From: Robiginitomaculum sp.
GTDB taxonomy: Bacteria; Pseudomonadota; Alphaproteobacteria; Caulobacterales; Maricaulaceae
Length of the DNA stretch: 64,000 bases
Direction of reading: 5' to 3'
Assembly: GCA_002733495.1 (NCBI GenBank)
Contig: NVVV01000003.1
Span: 1-64,000, forward strand
Shown here piece after piece: positions 33,572-41,732 of this stretch. Position 1 is the first letter of the stretch. Each line of letters starts with the position of its first letter. The position numbers were made by a program, and so were the translations under genes. The notes under the pieces were generated by a model. It had not been told where the DNA came from. It saw only the letters and a list, made by a program, of their open reading frames with translations, and made no database searches.

Positions 33572-33889
33572 ATGGTCTATAATGAAATCACCGCCACAGT
33601 GGATGTGCTGGCCATGAAACGTGTGCGTCTCAGCCTGCAACAAATTGGCGTTCCTGGCATTAGCGTGTTTCAGGTTCGAGGCTATGGCGAGCGTAAAAAT
33701 TTCTTCCGGCCAAGCTGGATGCAACAGTATAATTGCGTCCGGGTCTTTGCCCCCGAAGATCAGACCGAGCGCATTGTAAACACCATTATGGATGCGGCTC
33801 ATGCGGGTATGGAGGGCGATGGGATTATCGCCGTTAACCCGCTTTCGCACTTCTACAGTATTCGCGATAAAAAACGTATCGATCAGTGA
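33572..33889 (+). CDS. PII-like signalling protein with short T-loop
   Basis: The 105-residue protein has the PII fold order ('VDVLAMKRVRLSLQQIGVPG', 'ISVFQVRGYGERKN', 'VRVFAPEDQTERIVNTIMDA', 'GMEGDGIIAVNPL'). The T-loop is several residues shorter than in GlnB and has no Tyr51 equivalent, so it is not uridylylated. PII-like proteins of this kind occur beside cation-efflux RND genes and may sense a nucleotide or metal. The gene starts 32 bases after petA behind 'aaggaagcgaaa', which suggests one transcript. The CzcCBA genes follow after about 500 bases without a clear gene. Confidence 0.82.
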   Translation: MVYNEITATVDVLAMKRVRLSLQQIGVPGISVFQVRGYGERKNFFRPSWMQQYNCVRVFAPEDQTERIVNTIMDAAHAGMEGDGIIAVNPLSHFYSIRDKKRIDQ

Positions 33890-34615
33890 GGTGTTGCCGG
33901 CCGGTCAGGCCGCCCCGTCGGAGGCGCATCTTCGCGCTGTGAGACAAAGATAATGGCGGCGCGTTCGGAACGGAGTTCGAACGTGCCGCTACGCGCTCAA
34001 GCAGCGAGGCTTGCCGTCGCGATAGCGCAAGAAAAATGGCGGAGAGGTAGGGAGAGGATTCCCATAGCGTTACCTTTTCCAACCTATTGTTATAATTAAA
34101 TATTATATTTCATGGGGGCGTTGTCCAATGAAGTTGGAGCGGTTAATGGGGATGTTTTGAATAACATGGTGCATTATTTGTATGCGTAAAGCCCCACCGA
34201 TAAGATCACCCTTTATACGGGAGATTATTCTTCCGGGGTGAGAATCAAGTGCGTGATGATGATCGAACGGGGCCAATGACAAAGAAAACCTGAGGTTCTG
34301 TCAGGTGCTACAGTTCAATCTTCTGAAAGGGACTCGACACGCGGACTTCATCAGGGCCAGCGGTCATCAACACTGCGTCAACAGGCTGGACACATGACCT
34401 CATCCCGCGCGATCAAATATCACTCAAAAAACTCTTGCAAAACCGGATCGTCCACACATGATAGCCCCCATGTATCACATGATTTTCAATTTGTCGTGAG
34501 TGTAGTCTTTCGGAGGTTTTCACTCATTGACAATCGCTATTCGCGTGTGCAGGCTTATCCGGTGATAACTCAGAAAAATATTAACACCGGGCTTTTCCGG
34601 CGTCTGTCGCAGCTC
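33890..34615. other. Gene-poor stretch with tRNA-Ser-like repeat
   Basis: No convincing gene up to 34393. The minus ORF 33834-34082 overlaps the PII-like gene and has no motif. The stretch contains the 17-base copy of the tRNA-Ser 3' end described at 34037. After it the sequence turns AT-rich for about 130 bases. The part from 34394 is the possible upstream extension of the next gene. Confidence 0.5.
34037..34053 (+). repeat. attL-like copy of tRNA-Ser 3' end
   Basis: 'tggcggagaggtaggga' matches 16 of 17 bases of the tRNA-Ser(GCT) 3' end at 41424-41440 in the same orientation. The two would bound a 7.4-kb segment holding the CzcCBA genes. This is the position and direction expected for an attachment-site pair left by integration into the tRNA 3' end. 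Confidence 0.6.
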
Positions 34616-35008
34616 ATGATGCTGGTGGTAGTTTCAGCATGGATGCTGGCAGTTCAGGCTTGTATGCTACACGATGAAGCTGGGGAAACCGGGTTCGTAC
34701 AGGTCGCACAGACACACGTGTCCGGTGATGCTGTATCGAACCATCAGGACCATGAATTTTGCGAAGCAAGTCTGCGGTCACGGACCAATACGGGGCACCA
34801 GTTTGTGGCCGTGGCGGGCCAAAGTATCAAAATAAAAGTGACGCAGACCAATTCGTCTAACCCGGGGTTCATGATTGCAGCACAGCAATTTGATGTGTCC
34901 TTCAACCGGCCTGAAACGATACGCGCCTGTGTCGACACGAATTCATGCCGCTCTGGTCGTAGCTTCGTCTCTTTCTGGTCTCACGCTCCACCCACTGACA
35001 TTGCTTGA
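34616..35008 (+). CDS. Secreted Cys/His-containing protein upstream of czcC
   Basis: The product, about 130 residues from the ATG at 34616, has a signal-like start ('MMLVVVSAWMLAVQACMLHD') and a polar mature part with scattered Cys and His ('SNHQDHEFCEASL', 'ACVDTNSCRSGRS'). The track ORF opens 74 codons earlier at 34394, but that part has no clear character. Small secreted proteins of this kind often precede CzcC in Alphaproteobacteria, and a periplasmic metal-sensing or metal-binding role is possible. I cannot assign a family. Confidence 0.5.
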   Translation: MMLVVVSAWMLAVQACMLHDEAGETGFVQVAQTHVSGDAVSNHQDHEFCEASLRSRTNTGHQFVAVAGQSIKIKVTQTNSSNPGFMIAAQQFDVSFNRPETIRACVDTNSCRSGRSFVSFWSHAPPTDIA

Positions 35009-35120
35009 TGCTGGCCGGGTGCCTTTGGCATCACTGGCCTTTGAGTAGAAAAGTCAGATGAACCCCGCGCACGGGTTGTGCGCTGCCGGGTTCGACCATC
35101 CAGGGTGGAGAATTCTTATA

Positions 35121-36455
35121 ATGTTATTTCTCTTGCGTCAGTACGGCTGTTGCCGTGCGACAGTGATGCTATTGGCGCTTGTCAGTGCATCGACAATACC
35201 TCAGCGGTCAACGGCCGCAACGGATATGATCCTCAGCGAAGTCATGCAAGCAGCGCTGATCCGTAATCAGGATCTGGAAGCGGCGCGCTCGCAGGTAAAT
35301 GCGGCAATGGGCCGGTTAAAACAGGCCGGACGGTGGCCAAACACACGCCTTGACCTTAGCAACCAGTCAAACAAGGTACTGAGCACTGGCGGCGAATTTA
35401 CGCGGTCCATAGGCTTCTCACAGAATTTCCCCATTGCTGGCCGGATTAATCGGTCCATGGACGTTGCCCGCGTAGATGTGGCCAGCGCATTGACCGAGGT
35501 CAACGAAGCCGAGCGCACGCTGCTCGCTGATGTTGCCAGGGCGTATTATGATATCGTTGCAATCGATCAACAAATTTCCCTGCGAGAGAAGTTGATCACT
35601 ATTGATAAGGCGCTGGTTCGTGCTTCTGCGGCGCGCCAGAAAATGGGCGAAGTTTCTGAAATTGATGTCAATACGGCCAGTTTAGAGCTGGAACGATTGC
35701 GCCAGCAGCAGACGGTATTGGCTGGCAAACGGGCCGCTGTGCTGAAAACCCTCGCCGGTTTGTCCGGGTTTGGCGTAGAAGAGGGGTTGGCCGTCAATAC
35801 GACGCTTCCTGCCATTGTGCCGCCGCCGCCGGTGGAAGAGCTGCGTCGTCAAGCCCTCAGCCAGCGGCCGGATCTGCGTCTGCTTTCTCTTGCCGCCAAT
35901 CGGGCGCGAGGCGAACAATTACTGGCCAAGGCCTCGGCCTGGGAAGACTGGACTGTATCGCTGGGTATCGAACGCGACAAGCTGGTGATCACCGGCCTGC
36001 CACGTCAGTCCACGGATACTGCTCTGTTGCTCAGGTTAAGCGTGCCGATTCCGATATTAAACCGCAATCGTGGTGCCCAGTCTGCCGCCGCAGCGGATGC
36101 CATGACCGCTCACTACAAGCGCTCGGCGCTTCAAATGCGGATCGAAAATGAAGTCACGGGTCGGCACGCGCAGGTCATGCGTCTGCTTGACGCGCTGACG
36201 GCGTACCGGGACCGAACGCTGCCACTTAGCCGCCGCACCGCCGAACTGGCACGCCAGGCCTATCGCATGGGGCAGTTGTCCATTGCCGACGTTGTTCAGG
36301 CCCAACGCCAGGAGATCGATCTCAACGCAAGCTATATCGACACACTGGCTATGTATCTGCAGGCCCGTGCCGATTTAAAAACGGCTACGGCAGGCTGGAC
36401 GACGCTTATGACTCACCCGGTGGACACCTCCACCGATCAAACAGGAGGACGCTGA
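35121..36455 (+). CDS. czcC: TolC-family outer-membrane factor (CzcC-like)
   Basis: The protein of about 444 residues has a signal peptide ('LLALVSASTIPQRSTAATD') and two OEP repeats with long helices: 'MILSEVMQAALIRNQDLEAA', 'EFTRSIGFSQNFPIAGR', 'LRRQALSQRPDLRLLSLAAN' and 'LARQAYRMGQLSIADVVQAQ'. It forms the outer-membrane channel of a three-part efflux pump with the next two genes. The ATG at 35121 follows 'ggagaattcttata'; the track start at 35058 adds 21 unlikely residues. It abuts czcB by one base. Confidence 0.9.
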   Translation: MLFLLRQYGCCRATVMLLALVSASTIPQRSTAATDMILSEVMQAALIRNQDLEAARSQVNAAMGRLKQAGRWPNTRLDLSNQSNKVLSTGGEFTRSIGFSQNFPIAGRINRSMDVARVDVASALTEVNEAERTLLADVARAYYDIVAIDQQISLREKLITIDKALVRASAARQKMGEVSEIDVNTASLELERLRQQQTVLAGKRAAVLKTLAGLSGFGVEEGLAVNTTLPAIVPPPPVEELRRQALSQRPDLRLLSLAANRARGEQLLAKASAWEDWTVSLGIERDKLVITGLPRQSTDTALLLRLSVPIPILNRNRGAQSAAAADAMTAHYKRSALQMRIENEVTGRHAQVMRLLDALTAYRDRTLPLSRRTAELARQAYRMGQLSIADVVQAQRQEIDLNASYIDTLAMYLQARADLKTATAGWTTLMTHPVDTSTDQTGGR

Positions 36456-36456
36456 C

Positions 36457-37410
36457 ATGCTGTCCAATTGTCGCAATTACATTTCCATAGTGATGCTGGT
36501 GCTTGCCGCCATCGTCGTCTCTGCCCCCTTGGCATTTGCCCATGGCGAACAAATCAATGTCGGCAATAACAGAGCCAGTGGGCCTGTGTCACTGACATCA
36601 GCACAAATCAAGGCTCTTGGCCTGCAAACCGAGATGGCCGATATGCGTCCAATTGCCCGTCTGCTTGGGGTTAATGGCGCTGTGGCTACCCTTCCCGATG
36701 CACAGGCCAATGTCAGCCTGCGGATCAGCGGTAATGTTAACGCCGTTTATGTCAATCTGGGCGATGCCGTACGCAAGGGGCAAAAACTGGCACTGGTCAT
36801 GGCGCGCGCCGTCGGCAATCCGCCACCAACAGTGGCCGCCCGGGCACCCATAGATGGTATCATTGATGCCCGCAACATTATTGTCGGCCAGAGCGTTGGG
36901 CCGGACACCGCCTTGTTTCACCTTAGTAATCGTCGCCGCATGCTGGTGATTGGTAATGTCTATGAGGAGGATCTGGGTCTTGTTAAGGTCGGGCAAGCGG
37001 CAAAGGTTTCTTTGCTGGCCTACCCCGATAAAACCTTTAGCGGGACCGTCAGCTTCATCGGAACCATGCTGGACCCTGACACGCGCACAGTTGCCTTGTG
37101 GGTATTGTTGGACAACCCGGACAATCTTTTGAAACCAAACCTGTTTGCCCGCGCCGACATTGTTCTGGGGCAAAAAGAAGCCGCATTAACGGTTGCCAAT
37201 GCCGCCGTCCTTGAAGCCAATGGCGACAAGTTTGTATTCATACGCGACGGCGACAACTATGACCGCATCGAGGTCGGAACGGGTACGGAAGATAGCCAAT
37301 ACACCGAAATTACATCCGGGCTTGTGCCTGGCGACGAGGTCGTCACCCAGGGGGCAAGAGAGATTTATACCCTGTGGCTTACCGGCGGCAAACTTGAGGC
37401 GGAGGAATAA
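36457..37410 (+). CDS. czcB: RND periplasmic adaptor (CzcB-like)
   Basis: The 317-residue protein has a signal peptide ('VSAPLAFAHGEQ') and the membrane-fusion layout: a barrel strand region, the lipoyl-like 'VYVNLGDAVRKGQKLALV', 'VAARAPIDGIIDARNIIVGQ' and 'FSGTVSFIGTMLDPDTRTV'. It joins the inner-membrane pump to the TolC-like channel. It is shorter than CzcB proteins with an N-terminal metal-binding extension, and no Met/His-rich metal site is visible apart from 'AHGEQ'. It starts right after czcC and ends 3 bases before czcA. Confidence 0.9.
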   Translation: MLSNCRNYISIVMLVLAAIVVSAPLAFAHGEQINVGNNRASGPVSLTSAQIKALGLQTEMADMRPIARLLGVNGAVATLPDAQANVSLRISGNVNAVYVNLGDAVRKGQKLALVMARAVGNPPPTVAARAPIDGIIDARNIIVGQSVGPDTALFHLSNRRRMLVIGNVYEEDLGLVKVGQAAKVSLLAYPDKTFSGTVSFIGTMLDPDTRTVALWVLLDNPDNLLKPNLFARADIVLGQKEAALTVANAAVLEANGDKFVFIRDGDNYDRIEVGTGTEDSQYTEITSGLVPGDEVVTQGAREIYTLWLTGGKLEAEE

Positions 37411-37413
37411 GCC

Positions 37414-40400
37414 ATGTTTAATATGCTAATTGCCTGGTCGCTCAACAACCGGCTGCTGGTGCTGGCCATCACCGTCGTTGCCTTCATCGCTGGCGGCAAT
37501 ATTCTTGGACAAATGAAGGTGGATGTGTTCCCCGAATTTGCGCCGCCCCGGGTGGTCGTCCAGACCCAGACACCGGGGCTGGCCCCAAAAGACGTCGAGG
37601 CGCTGATTACCTACCCGCTGGAAAGCTCCATTAATGGCACGCCGGGGGTGACCGTTGTGCGCTCAAAAAGCTCGGTAGGACTGTCCACCATTACGGTGGT
37701 TTTCGAAGCCGGTACCAACATCTATCTGGACCGTCAATTGGTCAATGAACGCATCATGGCCGTGGCTGGCGATTTGCCGCCGGGTACCACGCCCCCGGTG
37801 ATGCTGCCGGTGACCTCGGCGGTTGGCTGGTTGGTGAAATATTCGCTGACCAGCGATACCGTCTCGCCAATGGAATTGCGGACCATTTCCAACTGGCAGA
37901 TCCGCCCACGTATCCTCTCCCTGGGCGGCATTGCTTCGGTGGTCTCCATTGGCGGCGAGATCAAACAATATCAGGTTCGCCTCGACCCGACGCGGATGCT
38001 GGCTTACCGGATCAGCGCCGACGACATACGCCAGGCGTTAGATGACGCCAATGTCAATGTGCCCGGCGCCTTTCAACAGCGCGGCGCTGAGGAGTTGATC
38101 GTCAGCGGGCAAGGGCGGGTACAGTCGCTCGATGATTTAAGACGTACAGTGATCACCGTCCGTAAAGGAATTCCTATCACGCTGGCCAATGTCGCCACCG
38201 TGGGACTGGGCGGTGAAATCAAGCGCGGCGACGGTGCCTTTGGCATGAAATCAGCGGTGATTGGAACGGTTTCCAAAATCTATGGAGCCGACACGCTGAC
38301 CACTACGGCCAAGGTCGAAAAGGCACTGGCTGAAATCAGGCTGGATCTGCCACCCGGCATCGACATGAACACCAAAATATTCCGCCAGGCCAATTTCATT
38401 GAGGCGGCGATCAGCAATCTCAACAAGTCATTGCTGGAGGGGGCGCTGATCGTGATCGTTGTCCTGTTTGTGTTTCTGATGAATATTCGCGCCTCGTTCA
38501 TCACCTTCTTGTCCATGCCAACATCGTTCGTTGGTGGCATTCTGGTCATGAATGCGCTGGGTATTGGCATCAATGCCATGACCCTGGGTGGTCTGGCCAT
38601 CGCCATTGGTGAGGTGGTGGATAACGGCATCATTACGGTCGAGAATGTGGTCCGTCGCCTGCGGCTCAACCGCAACACGGCACAACCCGTGCCGGCGATG
38701 GAAGTGGTCTTTGACGCGGTACAGGAAATTCTCAACTCCGTTGTCTATGCAACCATCATTGTCAGCATGATTTTTGTCCCCATCTTCCTTCTTCCAGGTC
38801 TGGCAGGGCGGATATTTTCTCCTCTGGGCGTTGCGTATATCGCTTCGGTCCTGGCCTCGCTTGTCGTTGCCGTGACGGTGGTTCCGGCGTTGTGTTACAT
38901 GGTGCTGGTTCGTCGCAAGGAAAAACGCGAGGGTGACAACGTCGCCCTGCATGCCATGTCGCCGGCGGAATTGCGCGCTGATACCGAGGGTTCTGCCGAA
39001 GAAAAAGAGCACGAGACCCGCTTTGTAGTTGTGCTAAAAGCCGGGTTTCTCAAACTTCTCCACCTCAGTCTTGGCCATCCGATACTGGTTGTGACGCTTT
39101 CCCTGGCTTTGCTGGCTGGTGCCCTTGGGACCTTGCCATTTTTTGGGCGCTCGTTTCTGCCAGAATTTCATGAAGGCAATTACATTATCGCCATGACCAC
39201 ATTGCCGGGCACAAACCTGAAGGAAAATATGCGGTTGGGGGCGCAAATTCGCCAATCGCTGCTGCAATACAAACAAGTGGTTTCCGTGGCTCAGCGCGCT
39301 GGCCGTGCCGAGCTGGACGAGGATGCCCAGCCGCCCAATTTTGCCGAATTTGACGTGCGGCTGGATTTTGACAAGGACCCGGATATGACCGCAAACGAGC
39401 TTCTTCGCCGCATTCGCGCCGATCTGGCCAATATTCCGGGTGCCGTGTTCAATGTAGGCCAGTTCATTGCCCACCGCATGGACGAGGTGCAATCAGGTAT
39501 CCGCGCCCAGGTGGCCATCAAGATATTTGGTGACAATCTGGACCAGCTCTATGGACTAGGCCAGAAAGTGCAAGACATTCTGGGCAGTGTAGAGGGCGCT
39601 GTGGATGTCAATCTGGAGCAACAAATCCGGGTGCCCCAAGTCAGTATACAAGTCGATCGCGAACGGGCCGCACGCTATGGTGTGGGCGTTGGCGACGTGC
39701 TTCGCGATGTGCAGATGTATCTGAATGGTGAAGCCATATCGAAAGTGCTGGAAGGTCAAAAGACCTTCGATTTGTTCGTTCGCATGAACAAACCAGGGCG
39801 GGTCGATGTGGCCGCTGTTCGTGATTTGCTGATCGATGCCCCGGCGCTTGGCAGTGGCGGTAAAATTCCCCTGCGCCAGTTGGCCAGTGTTGAGGTCAGG
39901 GATGAACCCTATGTCATCAACCGCGAAACCGCCAAGCGGCGCATTGTCGTGAGCTTTAATGTCCAGGACCGGGATCTGGGCAGCGTTATTGGCGAAACCC
40001 AGGCCAGGGTGGCAAAGGATATTCAACTGCCAGCGGGTTATTACATTGAATATGGCGGTCAGTTCCAGAGCCAGCAGGATGCCAACAAGGTTCTGGGCGG
40101 GTTTGGCTTGATAGCAATATTCGCCGCCCTGATGTTGCTCTACAAGGTGTTTGGAAACTTTCGCGAGGCGCTTTTGGTGCTGATCAACCTGCCGCTGGCG
40201 ATGATCGGCGGTGTTTTCAGCCTCTACCTTGCTGGCGCAGAAATGAGCGTCGCTGCGGTGATTGGCTTTATTACCCTGTTTGGTATTGCCGCCCGCAATG
40301 GCATCATCCTGGTAACCCACTACAACCAGCTTCGCCGCGAAGGCAAACCGCTGAATGAAGTGGTGGTCGAGGGCACGCTGGATCGTCTGGTGCCGGTGCT

Positions 40401-40638
40401 GATGACCGCCGCCACAGCGGCCCTTGGCCTGATCCCGCTATTGTTGGGCTCGCCGGTGGGCAAGGAGCTGGAACGGCCGCTTGCCCTGGTGGTGCTGGGC
40501 GGTTTGTTTACCTCGACGTTTTTGAACATGGTCGTGATACCCACACTGTTCAACCAGATCGAGCTTTTTCGTGAAAGGCGCGCTGCGCGTCGTGCTGCCG
40601 CTCATCCAGAATTATCAACCCAAGGAGAACCAACATGA
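37414..40638 (+). CDS. czcA: Heavy-metal efflux RND pump (CzcA/CusA family)
   Basis: The 1074-residue protein has the RND plan of twelve transmembrane helices and two large periplasmic loops. HME-type motifs include 'DVFPEFAPPRVVVQTQTPGL' near the N-terminus, 'NPFN'-free 'TPGVTVVRSKSSVGLSTITV', and 'GGLAIAIGEVVDNGIITVEN' in helix 4, where the proton-relay acids lie (Asp followed by Asn instead of Asp-Asp). It exports a divalent or monovalent metal by proton antiport. The helix-4 sequence is not the standard CzcA or CusA one, so the metal is not certain. The stop overlaps the next start as ATGA. Confidence 0.92.
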   Translation: MFNMLIAWSLNNRLLVLAITVVAFIAGGNILGQMKVDVFPEFAPPRVVVQTQTPGLAPKDVEALITYPLESSINGTPGVTVVRSKSSVGLSTITVVFEAGTNIYLDRQLVNERIMAVAGDLPPGTTPPVMLPVTSAVGWLVKYSLTSDTVSPMELRTISNWQIRPRILSLGGIASVVSIGGEIKQYQVRLDPTRMLAYRISADDIRQALDDANVNVPGAFQQRGAEELIVSGQGRVQSLDDLRRTVITVRKGIPITLANVATVGLGGEIKRGDGAFGMKSAVIGTVSKIYGADTLTTTAKVEKALAEIRLDLPPGIDMNTKIFRQANFIEAAISNLNKSLLEGALIVIVVLFVFLMNIRASFITFLSMPTSFVGGILVMNALGIGINAMTLGGLAIAIGEVVDNGIITVENVVRRLRLNRNTAQPVPAMEVVFDAVQEILNSVVYATIIVSMIFVPIFLLPGLAGRIFSPLGVAYIASVLASLVVAVTVVPALCYMVLVRRKEKREGDNVALHAMSPAELRADTEGSAEEKEHETRFVVVLKAGFLKLLHLSLGHPILVVTLSLALLAGALGTLPFFGRSFLPEFHEGNYIIAMTTLPGTNLKENMRLGAQIRQSLLQYKQVVSVAQRAGRAELDEDAQPPNFAEFDVRLDFDKDPDMTANELLRRIRADLANIPGAVFNVGQFIAHRMDEVQSGIRAQVAIKIFGDNLDQLYGLGQKVQDILGSVEGAVDVNLEQQIRVPQVSIQVDRERAARYGVGVGDVLRDVQMYLNGEAISKVLEGQKTFDLFVRMNKPGRVDVAAVRDLLIDAPALGSGGKIPLRQLASVEVRDEPYVINRETAKRRIVVSFNVQDRDLGSVIGETQARVAKDIQLPAGYYIEYGGQFQSQQDANKVLGGFGLIAIFAALMLLYKVFGNFREALLVLINLPLAMIGGVFSLYLAGAEMSVAAVIGFITLFGIAARNGIILVTHYNQLRREGKPLNEVVVEGTLDRLVPVLMTAATAALGLIPLLLGSPVGKELERPLALVVLGGLFTSTFLNMVVIPTLFNQIELFRERRAARRAAAHPELSTQGEPT

Positions 40639-41075
40639 AATACGCAATATTAAAGCATATCACCGCTGCCGTACTGATTAGTGCCACGCCCGTGCTGGCC
40701 ACTGGCATTGCCTTGGCCAGCGAAGCGAAAACAGAGGCTAAAACGGCCATTCCCGCTACCTCTGAGGGAATATGGCAGGCCATTGACGGTCATGTTTTGG
40801 ATATGCAGGCCATGATCACCACGGGCAAGATGGAGGACATCCATCTGCACGCCTATGCCGTGGGTGATCTGGTGCGGGAATTGCCCGGACATTCCCTGGC
40901 ATTGTCAGACACCGAGCGTGCCAAGGTCGCCGGGCAAGGCAAGTTCATCGATACCCTTGCCGAGCGGCTGGACGAAGCCGGTGATGGCGCAAACAAGAAC
41001 GCCGCAGCATCCAGTCTGGGCAAGCTGGAAAAAGTGCTGAAAATGATCCGTGCCAACTATGCGCCCCGGCCATAG
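40635..41075 (+). CDS. Periplasmic protein coupled to czcA
   Basis: The 146-residue protein has a signal peptide ('VLISATPVLATGIALASEAK') and a helical mature part: 'GIWQAIDGHVLDMQAMITTG', 'MEDIHLHAYAVGDLVRELPG', 'FIDTLAERLDEAGDGANK'. The pattern of His and Met residues in two helices could bind metal. The start overlaps the czcA stop by four bases, so it is translationally coupled and must belong to the efflux system. I know no characterised family for it. Confidence 0.75.
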   Translation: MKYAILKHITAAVLISATPVLATGIALASEAKTEAKTAIPATSEGIWQAIDGHVLDMQAMITTGKMEDIHLHAYAVGDLVRELPGHSLALSDTERAKVAGQGKFIDTLAERLDEAGDGANKNAAASSLGKLEKVLKMIRANYAPRP

Positions 41076-41423
41076 CCGAATTGGACTTATCGTAAACAGC
41101 ACAAACATTATCACCGCAAGGTGGATAATTTCTGGAGAGGTTTTGAAACAGCGAAACGGGTTTGTTATTTCTACGCACTGTGGTGCGGTCGCTGGTCTTC
41201 AGGGACCAGCATAATTCTTTTCTCCCCACCCGCCAGTGCAGGTCCTTGGGGACAACAAGGCAAATTTGGAACTGATCCCCCCGTCGCGACAGATACCGCA
41301 GTCCTAAATGTGCCAAATCACCCTCCAACCGCTAAGGATTGGAACAGTGAATGGGAACAATACGGAAAGTGCCGGGAAGCCGCTTTATCTAAGTGATTGC
41401 TATATAGTCACTTTATAGAAAAG
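41076..41423. other. Intergenic, between efflux operon and tRNA-Ser
   Basis: A 91-codon ORF (41121-41396, GTG start) lies here, without ribosome binding site or motif. I see no terminator with a T-run. If the tRNA-Ser repeats are att sites, this is the right-hand end of the inserted segment, where an integrase would be expected; none is visible. Confidence 0.5.
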
Positions 41424-41514
41424 TGGCGGAGAGGAAGGGATTCGAACCCTCGAGACGGGAACACCGCCTACTCCCTTAGCAGGGGAGCGCCTTCAACCAC
41501 TCGGCCACCTCTCC
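41424..41514 (-). tRNA. tRNA-Ser(GCT)
   Basis: The 91-base minus-strand sequence has acceptor GGAGAGG/CCTCTCC, a long variable arm, anticodon stem CTCCC/GGGAG and loop CTGCTAA, so the anticodon is GCT. CCA is encoded. The last 17 bases recur at 34037-34053 in the same direction. Confidence 0.95.
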
Positions 41515-41732
41515 GTTGGCGGGAATATCTATAAGTCACAGAAGGTTCAAGTGTTTTATCCGTATGCACTGATTTTTTATTCAGAAATGACGACTTTTAA
41601 AGGGAGCGGCCTGCTTGTAACCATTAATCTTCCGGTGCGGTCATGCTGATTTTTACCTTTGGCTAAGCACGTCTTTTAACCTGATCTTGAGCGTAATCAG
41701 GCATAGTGGGGGCTGTGTAAGGGAACCCGGTT

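Noticed and set aside
33834-34082. 82-codon minus-strand ORF
   Set aside because: It overlaps the end of the PII-like gene and includes the tRNA-Ser-like repeat. No motif or ribosome binding site supports it.
41121-41396. 91-codon plus-strand ORF next to tRNA-Ser
   Set aside because: It has a GTG start without ribosome binding site and no motif. I checked it as a possible integrase remnant and saw no recombinase box.
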